From Nitrobacter vulgaris (GTDB lineage: Bacteria > Pseudomonadota > Alphaproteobacteria > Rhizobiales > Xanthobacteraceae), in assembly GCF_002028545.1 (NCBI RefSeq), contig NZ_MWPQ01000049.1, forward strand, positions 244,383 to 308,382: a stretch of 64,000 bases of DNA, given 5' to 3'. How positions within the stretch are numbered: the stretch's first letter is position 1; every line of letters starts with the position of its first letter. Made by a program: the position numbers and the translations under genes. Positions 42,259 through 49,538 of this stretch are shown here, piece by piece. The notes below the pieces were generated by a model that saw only the letters and a program-made list of their open reading frames with translations, made no database searches and had not been told where the DNA came from.

Positions 42259-44127
42259 CTAGCGGCTATAGCCGTTGGCGCGGGAATAAACCGAACGGTT
42301 TTCCTGCACGGACCGGCTGTCCGAGCTGGTGCCTCGTTTACTCACCGCGGGTTTGCCGGGTTCGATATTTTCGAGAAAGACGGGCTCGGAAAAATAGAAG
42401 CCCTGCGCATATTTTATCCGCGTCGCTGCCTGCAAATAAGCGAGCTCCTCGAATTTCTCGACGCCTTCCGCGATCACCGCCATTCCCAAGGCATCGCCGA
42501 GAGATTCAATCGCCTTGAGGATACCCTGGCTGCGCGGACGCTTGTGGATATCGACGATGAACGACCGGTCAATCTTGATTTCATCAGCGGTGATATCGGC
42601 GAGGGCCGACAGAGACGAATATCCGATCCCGAAATCATCGATGGAGATTTTGACGCCTAGCCTTCGCAGGACTGGCAGAATCTCCGTCTGGAACCGGGTT
42701 TTCGCCACGAACGCATCTTCGGTGACCTCGACGATGAATCGCGTTGCGCAACCGGTCTTCTCCAGCGCCCGTGCGAAGGATGTCATGAATACCACGTTGC
42801 CAGCCTGCTTGGCGGCGACGTTGATGCTAATGCTAACATCGGTGCCGAACGCATCGTCGATGAGATCGATTGACCTCATGATTTCGGCCAGAACCAGATG
42901 CGTTAACTCATCGATCAAGCCGAGTTCAATCGCGAGATCAACGAACGTTCCAGGCGCCTGAATGATACCGTCATCGTTGCGCAGCCGAACCAGCGCCTCA
43001 ATGCCTTTGATCTGCTCGGTTCTGATGTCCACCTTGGGCTGGAACGCGCAACAGAACCGCTTGTCGAGAATCGCGAGCCGCAACGATTGCTCGATCTTCA
43101 TTCGGGTCAATGCCTCGTGCTGCATTCCGGAATCAAAGATGGCGGCTCCGCCCTTTGTGTCGTTCTTGATCTGATACATCGCGGTGTCGGCGTTCTGCCG
43201 CAGAACCTCATAAGTGTCGCCGTGATCCGGATAGATGCTCACTCCGATCGATGCGGACGCGAACAGTTCCGATCCGTCGATGAAAAATGGCGCCTTAAGC
43301 CGCTGCAATAGAAATTCAATGTATTCGGCGAGCTCGGCGTCGCTTTGGACCGGGTTGAGCAGGAGCAGAAACTCGTCGCCGCTGATCCGGGAGAGCATAT
43401 CGGTGGCACGTAGGCCAAGGTCCAAGCGTCTGGCAACTTCGATCAGAAGCCCGTCACCGGATGCATGGCCGTAGTAGTCGTTGATGTGTTTGAAGTTGTC
43501 GATGTCGAGAAACGCCACCGCAAATCTAACGGAATGTTCCCCCTCGCGGATGAGGCTGTTGGCGTGCTGTTCGATGACGCGCCGGGTCGGCAAGCCCGTC
43601 AGCTCGTCATAATACGCACAACGAAAAAGCTCTTCCTCAACGGCCTTTTGACGGCTGATATCAACCGAGCTCGACAACACAAGCTTTCTGTTCGAAATCA
43701 CGACAGGCTCATGCGTCGTCAGAAAGATCTTCGTCGCATGATCCGTTCGAATGTACTCTTCGGATATCCTGCTCCCGCCCGATTGCAGAACCCCGCGAGC
43801 GAGATTTATGCGATCATTCAGCTCTTTTGACGGGAGCGGCGCACCTGACACCGTTCCGACGATGTCCCGCGCCGGCACATTGAACTGGGCCACGGCGGCC
43901 GCGTTCACGAACACGAAGTTTCCCTGCTCGTCCTGAACCGTCACGGCTGTCGGAAGCGATCTAACAACTTCAATCAGGAAATTCAGTCGCGAGGAATCCC
44001 TTATCTCGAGCGGGAAGTCATTTCGGCTGGCCTCCAGTCCATCGGGAGGTCTCGGTCCACTCTCACTGGCGACAACAGAAAATTCGTTTCGCTCAGGCGT
44101 ACCGGACATGGACTTCCCAACCTTCAC
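42259..44127 (-). CDS. PAS-GGDEF-EAL cyclic-di-GMP signalling protein
   Basis: 622 residues. A PAS domain (about 50-160) is followed by GGDEF (about 165-345), with the active-site motif written S-G-D-E-F (249-253); Ser in the first position occurs in active enzymes. An EAL domain (about 350-600) follows, with FQPKVDIRTEQIKGIEALVRL and the DDFGIGYSSLS metal loop. No membrane helix, so the sensor is cytoplasmic. Both cyclase and phosphodiesterase sites look intact; net activity cannot be predicted. Confidence 0.93.
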   Translation of the reverse strand: MKVGKSMSGTPERNEFSVVASESGPRPPDGLEASRNDFPLEIRDSSRLNFLIEVVRSLPTAVTVQDEQGNFVFVNAAAVAQFNVPARDIVGTVSGAPLPSKELNDRINLARGVLQSGGSRISEEYIRTDHATKIFLTTHEPVVISNRKLVLSSSVDISRQKAVEEELFRCAYYDELTGLPTRRVIEQHANSLIREGEHSVRFAVAFLDIDNFKHINDYYGHASGDGLLIEVARRLDLGLRATDMLSRISGDEFLLLLNPVQSDAELAEYIEFLLQRLKAPFFIDGSELFASASIGVSIYPDHGDTYEVLRQNADTAMYQIKNDTKGGAAIFDSGMQHEALTRMKIEQSLRLAILDKRFCCAFQPKVDIRTEQIKGIEALVRLRNDDGIIQAPGTFVDLAIELGLIDELTHLVLAEIMRSIDLIDDAFGTDVSISINVAAKQAGNVVFMTSFARALEKTGCATRFIVEVTEDAFVAKTRFQTEILPVLRRLGVKISIDDFGIGYSSLSALADITADEIKIDRSFIVDIHKRPRSQGILKAIESLGDALGMAVIAEGVEKFEELAYLQAATRIKYAQGFYFSEPVFLENIEPGKPAVSKRGTSSDSRSVQENRSVYSRANGYSR

Positions 44128-44494
44128 CGCGTCTGAAAGGGGAAACTACCGGACTTTCAGGCTCTTGCGGGCAGCAACGGTGGTCGCGGTCAAATACAGC
44201 GCATCACCTTCTGCCTTCACAAGAAGGAATACTCCGCCACGTTGTAGGTTTAGTTAAATCCGACGCATAAACACGGCCGCACTTTCCACACCAAATGCAG
44301 CGCCGCTCATATCAGCTTCGTTATATTGTTACCAATGCATGAACCGGGGCACTAAATTCTCCGTTCCGAAGACCTAGCTCTGCGCTCGCGATAATTAAGA
44401 GAAGAATTGACGCCACGAGCGGGATTTACGGAGCTATTGAACAGATACAGCTCAAACAAATACTTTACCCAGGTCTCGTCTGATTTTGCGTCCT
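44128..44494. other. Gap between nirK and the GGDEF-EAL gene
   Basis: About 370 bases between the GGDEF-EAL start and the nirK terminator with no supportable gene. The promoter of the GGDEF-EAL gene must lie here; I see no clear consensus elements. Confidence 0.4.
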
Positions 44495-44538
44495 GAAAAA
44501 CCTTTGGCGTGGAACGCCGATGACGCTCCACGCCAAAG
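44495..44538 (-). terminator. Intrinsic terminator of the ncgABC-nirK transcript
   Basis: On the minus strand, just after the nirK stop, CTTTGGCGTGGA / TCCACGCCAAAG form a perfect 12-bp stem (44527-44538 with 44502-44513), followed by GGTTTTTCAGG. Confidence 0.92.
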
Positions 44539-44545
44539 CCAAACA

Positions 44546-45496
44546 TCAGCGCACGAGGATCTTGTCTCCCCGACCCATTGAGGGATCAGCCTTATTGCTG
44601 ATCATGAGGATCGCGATGCCGCCAGTAAGCGCGGCGCGCATAGAGTGATCCACCAGCGCATACGCGCCTTCCTTCGGTGAAATGAGATCGAAGGTCGCCG
44701 CGTCACCCGGCGCCAAGGTATAATTCTGCATCCCAACCATCATATTTTTAGGATTGCCCGAGGGATACACCCTGTCCCAGATGCCAGCGATCGGATGAAA
44801 TCCGGAAAACTCGTTGGGACCAGCATTAACCATATAGACGCGCACGCGCTCGCCCGGCTTGGCCTCGAGAGTTTGCGTCGCGTGTTCATCATGCACCGGG
44901 TCATACTGAAAGGGCACGGCGTTGAAGGCGTTACGCTTCCACTTGTTCGCCATCATGCTGTCGACATCTTCGGGATTCTCGAACATCTGATGCTCGATCA
45001 GGACATATTCACGGTCAGCTTTGGGCATCGCATTAGGATCTTTCGGATCGATGATGACCACTCCGAACATGCCCCGGGCGATGTGCTGGATCATCGGATC
45101 AGATCCGCAATGATAGAAGAACACACCTGGATGTTCCGGAACGTACGAAAAGGTCTTGGTCTCGCCGGGTTTGATCGATGCAAAATCCGTCAGAACATCC
45201 GAGCGCGCGGAGTGCATGTCGATCGAATGCGATTTCTTGTTCGCGGCATCGTTTTTCAAAGTGAACTCGATGGTGTCGCCTTCTGTGGCCCGGATCACCG
45301 GACCGGGAACCTGGCCGTTGAAGGTCCAGGCGGCCACGGTGTTGCCCTGGTTATCAAGCGGGACCGTCGTTTCCTTGGCTACCAATTCGATCTTGACGGT
45401 CTTGGCCTGCGCCGTGGCGATCGCGGCGCCGAAAAGAACCATGACTGCTGCCATGCTCCCCACGATGGCGCTGTTCTTCAAATGTGCGGTGGTCAT
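44546..45496 (-). CDS. nirK: Copper-containing nitrite reductase
   Basis: 316 residues from the ATG at 45496, chosen for its GGGGAG ribosome site; longer in-frame starts exist up to 45556. A signal peptide (about 1-31) sends it to the periplasm. All copper ligands are present: type 1 His90, Cys130, His138, Met143; type 2 His95, His129, His284. Catalytic Asp93 and His234 (FHPIAGIWD) are intact. It reduces nitrite to nitric oxide. Last gene after ncgA, ncgB and ncgC. In nitrifiers this set is controlled by NsrR and deals with nitrite/NO balance. Confidence 0.92.
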   Translation of the reverse strand: MTTAHLKNSAIVGSMAAVMVLFGAAIATAQAKTVKIELVAKETTVPLDNQGNTVAAWTFNGQVPGPVIRATEGDTIEFTLKNDAANKKSHSIDMHSARSDVLTDFASIKPGETKTFSYVPEHPGVFFYHCGSDPMIQHIARGMFGVVIIDPKDPNAMPKADREYVLIEHQMFENPEDVDSMMANKWKRNAFNAVPFQYDPVHDEHATQTLEAKPGERVRVYMVNAGPNEFSGFHPIAGIWDRVYPSGNPKNMMVGMQNYTLAPGDAATFDLISPKEGAYALVDHSMRAALTGGIAILMISNKADPSMGRGDKILVR

Positions 45497-45543
45497 TGAA
45501 ATCGTTCTCCCCTTCATGATTTGGTATGGCTTTCTTGTTGAAT

Positions 45544-45903
45544 CTATTTGCCGCATTTGCAGACCTGCCGCAGATACTTGACTAAGCCTGTGATCTGCTC
45601 TTCGGACAGGACGTGACCCCAGGTTGGCATCAGCACCGACTTGTTGACGGCAAGCCCGCCTTCTTTGATGGCTTTGAACAGTTCATCATCTGGTGTGTCA
45701 CCCATACTTTTTGCATCGGTGTGATCCCGCGGCTTCACGGAAAGAGCGGGCACGTTGATCCCCGTCCCGTTGCGCTGGAGGCCGTGACATTGCACGCAAT
45801 AGATCCCATAAATCTGCTCGATCGACTGATCGGCATGGCTTGTCGATGACACGAGCAGCAGAACCAGACCGGCCAAAGCCGCCAACGTTTGCGTTTTCAT
45901 CAC
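45544..45903 (-). CDS. ncgC: Mono-haem cytochrome c (NcgC-like)
   Basis: 119 residues. A signal peptide (about 1-24) precedes the single haem-binding motif C36-V-Q-C39-H40 in IYGIYCVQCHGLQRNGTGINVPALS. The later MPTWGHVLSEEQITGLVKYLR supplies the axial Met. Likely a periplasmic electron carrier to the nitrite reductase encoded next. It overlaps ncgB by four bases. The symbol follows the nitrifier cluster by gene order and is an inference. Confidence 0.85.
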   Translation of the reverse strand: MMKTQTLAALAGLVLLLVSSTSHADQSIEQIYGIYCVQCHGLQRNGTGINVPALSVKPRDHTDAKSMGDTPDDELFKAIKEGGLAVNKSVLMPTWGHVLSEEQITGLVKYLRQVCKCGK

Positions 45904-46577
45904 TTGTCTCCTTGGCTCAATTGAACCAGGAACGCGGTCAGTCGCTGGATATCCTGATCCTTCAGATTCGACGTCGGCATCCAGATATGCGGATCGAAAC
46001 GCTGCGGATCTGCGGTATAGGCGGCAATGAAATCCGCTTGCAGTCGTGCGCCGGCATCGGTCAATCGCGGCCCGGAGAGGCCCCCTTCTCCTTTTTCGCC
46101 CTGGTGGCAGGCGACGCAGCCGCGAAACTTGACGAACGCAAGCGCACCCATTCGTGCACCTTTCATCTCACCCTTGAAAATGCCTGCCGGAACGAGATCT
46201 GCGGGAGCCTTCAAAGCCATCAGTGCTTCCGCGGCAGCCTCGGCATCGGCCTTCTTTAGCTTCGGGTGAGCAATGATCTTGGACGGATCGGGCACATCGT
46301 TCTTGTCGCCCTTCTTGACCATGTTGAAATACGGGTAACCGGCGGGACGTATCGGCTTGGGATCCTGCAACCAGGAAACCAGCCATTCCTTCTTGAACTT
46401 GCTACCCGCAAACCAAAGGTCGGGACCTTTGCGCATCAGCAACCTGTCAAGCGAAGCATCGCTCGGTTTAACCAGCGCATGACAACCGGAACAGCTCTGA
46501 TCAAGTTTGTCGGCGGCGCTTGCGCTGCTCAGTAATGCCGCGGTCAAGCCCGCGACGGCGAGCAAAAGCCCTTTCAT
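45900..46577 (-). CDS. ncgB: Di-haem cytochrome c (NcgB-like)
   Basis: 225 residues from the ATG at 46577, which has AGGAGA six bases upstream; the open frame runs on to 46706, overlapping ncgA. A signal peptide (1-22) is followed by two haem sites: C29-S-G-C32-H33 and C154-V-A-C157-H158. MPTSNLKDQDIQRLTAFLVQL carries a probable axial Met. By gene order it is the NcgB partner in the NirK pathway. Periplasmic. Confidence 0.85.
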   Translation of the reverse strand: MKGLLLAVAGLTAALLSSASAADKLDQSCSGCHALVKPSDASLDRLLMRKGPDLWFAGSKFKKEWLVSWLQDPKPIRPAGYPYFNMVKKGDKNDVPDPSKIIAHPKLKKADAEAAAEALMALKAPADLVPAGIFKGEMKGARMGALAFVKFRGCVACHQGEKGEGGLSGPRLTDAGARLQADFIAAYTADPQRFDPHIWMPTSNLKDQDIQRLTAFLVQLSQGDK

Positions 46578-46600
46578 GTCGACTCTCCTTTCGATTGAAT

Positions 46601-47677
46601 TCAGGGCGCGGGATCGCCTTTGAAGGCAGGGCTCTCGTGCATATCGAGCGGCTTCTTCATCGATTCCTCGTAATAAAAATCGGGCACGAACTCCTTGTTC
46701 TTCCATTTGTAGAAAGACTGATCCTTCAACGGGATTTCCTCATACTCGATAGTGGTCATCATGCCGCCCATCGGAGAACTGCCATTCGTGGTGTGCTTGT
46801 CGATGTGATCGTGCACCATCCAGATGCCGGGATTGTCGGCGCGCAGAATCAGGTCATAGCGCTCACCCGGACCGAACAGGATCGTGTCGGCGAGGTAGGG
46901 ATTGGCGAGGGGCCGGCCATCCTTGGCGTAAACCTCGAAGAGATGACCGTGGATGTGAATGGAATGCAGTTCGTCGCCGGCGCCGATCAAGCGGATGCGA
47001 ACGACGTCACCCTCCTTGATCCGCAACGGTTGAGTGTCCGGGTAAGCCTTGCCGTTGATGGTGAAGAAATCCGGCACATCACCAGGAACGCCGCCATAGC
47101 CGGGCTTCTTCGCCCAGGCTGACGCCCAACTGGAAAACATCATGATGTAATCTTTGGTGACTTCTTTCTCGACCGGCGGCGGATCTTTCGGATCGATGAT
47201 AAAAGGACCCCACATGCCGCGCATGGCAACGTGCTCGTTGACGTTGACGTGACAGTGGTACCACATGGTGCCGGACGGTTCGGCCTTGAAGCGATAGGTG
47301 AAAGTCTCGCCCGGAGGAATTGCCGGTTGCGTGACGTCGGGCACGCCGTCGTTCTTCCAGGTGCCGCGCTGATACAGGCCGTGCCAGTGAATCGTATGGG
47401 GCAACGTCGTCTGGTTTTCGATCTCGATCTCGACATCGTCGCCTTCCTTCACATGCAAAAGCGGCCCGGGGCTCTGGCCGTTGAACGAGAAGGCGTAGAA
47501 GGTCTGCTTGTCGACGAGCTTAAGGATCGTATCCTCGATGACCATCGAGAATTGCCTTGTCTCAGCAAGCGCGGTGCGCGGACTCACGATGCACAACGAG
47601 GCACTTGCAGCGAAAATGACTTTCACGAGATGCGCGCGCAGCGAACAGCGTTGCAGGATCATGGGAATAACATGCAT
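46601..47677 (-). CDS. ncgA: Two-domain multicopper oxidase (NcgA-like)
   Basis: 358 residues. The signal peptide is near residues 15-38. Copper motifs: HTIHWHG (94-100), WYHCHVNVNEHVAMRGMWG (type 1 Cys142, His149, Met), HSIHIHGH in the second domain and MVHDHIDKH. This is the small laccase-like two-domain form. It is the first gene of the block with ncgB, ncgC and nirK. In Nitrosomonas the homologue supports nitrite/NO tolerance. The start could instead be Met6 at 47662, since a candidate NsrR operator overlaps the first codons. Confidence 0.85.
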   Translation of the reverse strand: MHVIPMILQRCSLRAHLVKVIFAASASLCIVSPRTALAETRQFSMVIEDTILKLVDKQTFYAFSFNGQSPGPLLHVKEGDDVEIEIENQTTLPHTIHWHGLYQRGTWKNDGVPDVTQPAIPPGETFTYRFKAEPSGTMWYHCHVNVNEHVAMRGMWGPFIIDPKDPPPVEKEVTKDYIMMFSSWASAWAKKPGYGGVPGDVPDFFTINGKAYPDTQPLRIKEGDVVRIRLIGAGDELHSIHIHGHLFEVYAKDGRPLANPYLADTILFGPGERYDLILRADNPGIWMVHDHIDKHTTNGSSPMGGMMTTIEYEEIPLKDQSFYKWKNKEFVPDFYYEESMKKPLDMHESPAFKGDPAP

Positions 47678-47691
47678 TTCATATTGATGTT
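47669..47691 (-). promoter_or_regulatory. Candidate NsrR operator 1, overlapping the ncgA start
   Basis: AACATGCATTTCATATTGAT followed by GTT is an imperfect 23-base dyad. It matches 17 of 22 non-central positions of the NsrR-type consensus AAGATGCATTT-N-AAATGCATCTT. An nsrR gene lies 1.2 kb upstream. Confidence 0.45.
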
Positions 47692-47852
47692 TTTCGATAA
47701 GCCACTACCAAGGCATAGGCGACGCGGAACGCTTATCCATCAGGCGCCCGCTCATGCTGGAGCCGCCGATGCTGAACAGTGCTCATGATCATGACGCGCG
47801 AACCCCAACCTCGAACTGACTACAATCGATAATTGCCATCTTCAGCTCCATA

Positions 47853-47875
47853 AAGCAATATTTAAAATTCATCTT
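47853..47875 (-). promoter_or_regulatory. Candidate NsrR operator 2, upstream of ncgA
   Basis: On the minus strand the 23-mer begins AAGATGAATTTTAAAT and ends ATTGCTT. It matches 17 of 22 non-central positions of the NsrR consensus, with one half-site 10 of 11. It sits about 175 bases before the ncgA start in the 299-base gap downstream of the TPR gene. Confidence 0.5.
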
Positions 47876-47976
47876 TTAACAGTTCGCCAAGGCTGGGAAA
47901 ACACACGACGACGATCGCATCCGCGTTGTGTACATTTCACAAAATGCGCGACGACGCCGATTACACTGCACAACGA

Positions 47977-48627
47977 CTACATCCCCGAGGTGCAAAGAGC
48001 TTGCAGCGTCAGTTGGCTGATACCGACCTCTTCCGCCGCTCTCGGCATCACCGTCCATAGTCGATCATTCCAGGTCTGATCGTTTCCCACCGTCCGCATC
48101 AAGCCTACCCATTTGACCAATGCCGGCTTTGCCTTTCCGTTTTGCAGCAACCACTGCCCGATATAGAATCGTGCGATCAGATCGTTTGGATCGCCTCTGA
48201 GCGCGAACTCAAATTCCGACTTGGCTCGATCTGAAATCATGCCACCATCCGCCAGCGCGAGCGCTTCCCCCAATGCAACATGAAGCACGCTGTTGTCAGG
48301 ATCACTTTCGATCGCGCGCTCAAGCACCGGAATACTGAAACGAGGAAACCCTAGCTGCAGCAATGCACCACCCATGATCGCCCAGGGCTGGCTTGCGTGC
48401 TCCGCAGCCAGGAGCTTCGGCAAGTCGAGCAAGCCTTCAAGTGGCATCGGCGACGTCGTGGCCGCACTGTTCAGCGGAACGGTTATGTGGTGTGTGGTGA
48501 GAGGTGATTGATGCGTGAGCCAGACCGCGGCAGCTATACCAACCACAGCTCCCGCAGCCGAGGACGCAATGCACAGCTTTAACCAGCCTCTGGAGTACTG
48601 CGTTTGATTTGCAGGCGCTTTCCTCAT
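47977..48627 (-). CDS. TPR protein resembling CcmH/NrfG cytochrome-c assembly factors
   Basis: 216 residues from the Met at 48627; the frame is open to 48690. One N-terminal membrane helix (about 15-37) is followed by a helical region with TPR-like repeats: PWAIMGGALLQLGFPRFSIPVLERAIESDPDNSVLHVALGEALALADGGMISDRAKSEFEFALRGDPNDLIARFYIGQWLLQNGK. The layout is like the C-terminal part of CcmI/NrfG proteins that handle apocytochrome c. It sits between nsrR and ncgA on the same strand, consistent with helping mature NcgB and NcgC. Function is inferred. Confidence 0.75.
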   Translation of the reverse strand: MRKAPANQTQYSRGWLKLCIASSAAGAVVGIAAAVWLTHQSPLTTHHITVPLNSAATTSPMPLEGLLDLPKLLAAEHASQPWAIMGGALLQLGFPRFSIPVLERAIESDPDNSVLHVALGEALALADGGMISDRAKSEFEFALRGDPNDLIARFYIGQWLLQNGKAKPALVKWVGLMRTVGNDQTWNDRLWTVMPRAAEEVGISQLTLQALCTSGM

Positions 48628-48884
48628 GCCCCGGGCCGCGGATAGATCCAATCTTCTGACTCTCGTGCAATGTGGAATAAACATGCACATATAATGTATG
48701 TTTGTATAGTCCCAAAATTCATGTGCAACAGCGACAGACGGTAGCAGGCCGATGCACGGCGATCGGCGGTGTCCGACTTTGCTTCAAATGAGGTGATATC
48801 GCTTCAACATTCAGGGCGCGGAGCTGAGCCGTCATGCGGCGGGCTGTTGTCGATATCCCAGGGCAATGATGGATCGCGCGCCGC

Positions 48885-49313
48885 TCAAGCAGCCGGTGGG
48901 GCCCCGAAATCTTTTGGGTTGAGAATGAGATCGGCGAGCGTATAGCGATCGAGCGTCGTGGTGAACGCTGTCAGCGCTTCCCTCAACGGTGCTCGCAACC
49001 GGCAGCTCGACGTGATTGGACAGCGGTTATTTGAGGAAAAGCATTCCACAAGCGCGAAATCCGGCTCGGTGGCGCATAGAACGTCGCCGAGCTTGATTCG
49101 GTTCGGCCGTTTGGCAAGCATAAGCCCGCCAGATCTGCCACGTACGGCTTTGAGATAGCCCGCGCGCGTGAGTTGATTTGCCACTTTCATGAGATGGGTG
49201 CGGGAGATTCCGTAAACGCTTGCGGTCTCTTCAATCGTGACCAGCCGATCACCATGGGTGGCCGCATACATCAGCAGTCGAAGAGTGTAGTCGAAAAAGC
49301 TTGTCAATCTCAT
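48885..49313 (-). CDS. nsrR: Rrf2-family NO-sensing repressor
   Basis: 142 residues. The N-terminal winged helix-turn-helix (about 9-60) includes VTIEETASVYGISRTHLMKVANQLTRAGYLKAVRGRSGGLMLA. Three cysteines at 91, 98 and 104 (ECFSSNNRCPITSSC) are the cluster ligands of NsrR; nitric oxide attacks the iron-sulfur cluster and lifts repression. It is upstream of the TPR and ncgABC-nirK genes and divergent from the Mrp operon. The expected targets are the two operators ahead of ncgA. Confidence 0.9.
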   Translation of the reverse strand: MRLTSFFDYTLRLLMYAATHGDRLVTIEETASVYGISRTHLMKVANQLTRAGYLKAVRGRSGGLMLAKRPNRIKLGDVLCATEPDFALVECFSSNNRCPITSSCRLRAPLREALTAFTTTLDRYTLADLILNPKDFGAPPAA

Positions 49314-49538
49314 CGGGGTCTCGCCGGCGGCACATCGCGTGATTTAGCGAAAAAAGATGAACCTGTCCGACGCCTTTCGCAAGTGTCGATACGTTGCATG
49401 AGAGCGGCAGGACGGAGCCTCTCGCCAGCCTTGGAGCCCCGCGACTCGACGCCAGCTTGCCTTCCCACCTGCAAATCGACCATATCTTGTCCACGGCCGA
49501 CATCACTGTCTGGAGTTCTCGTCCCGAAAAGGTCACGA

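Noticed and set aside
44320..44332. GTTATATTGTTAC, similar to the Zur-like palindrome at 25209
   Set aside because: Poorer dyad symmetry, and no zinc-related gene next to it; likely chance in an AT-rich gap.
49173..49538. 122-codon N-terminal extension of MrpA
   Set aside because: Polar, cysteine- and arginine-rich, overlapping nsrR on the other strand; MrpA begins with a membrane helix at 49539.
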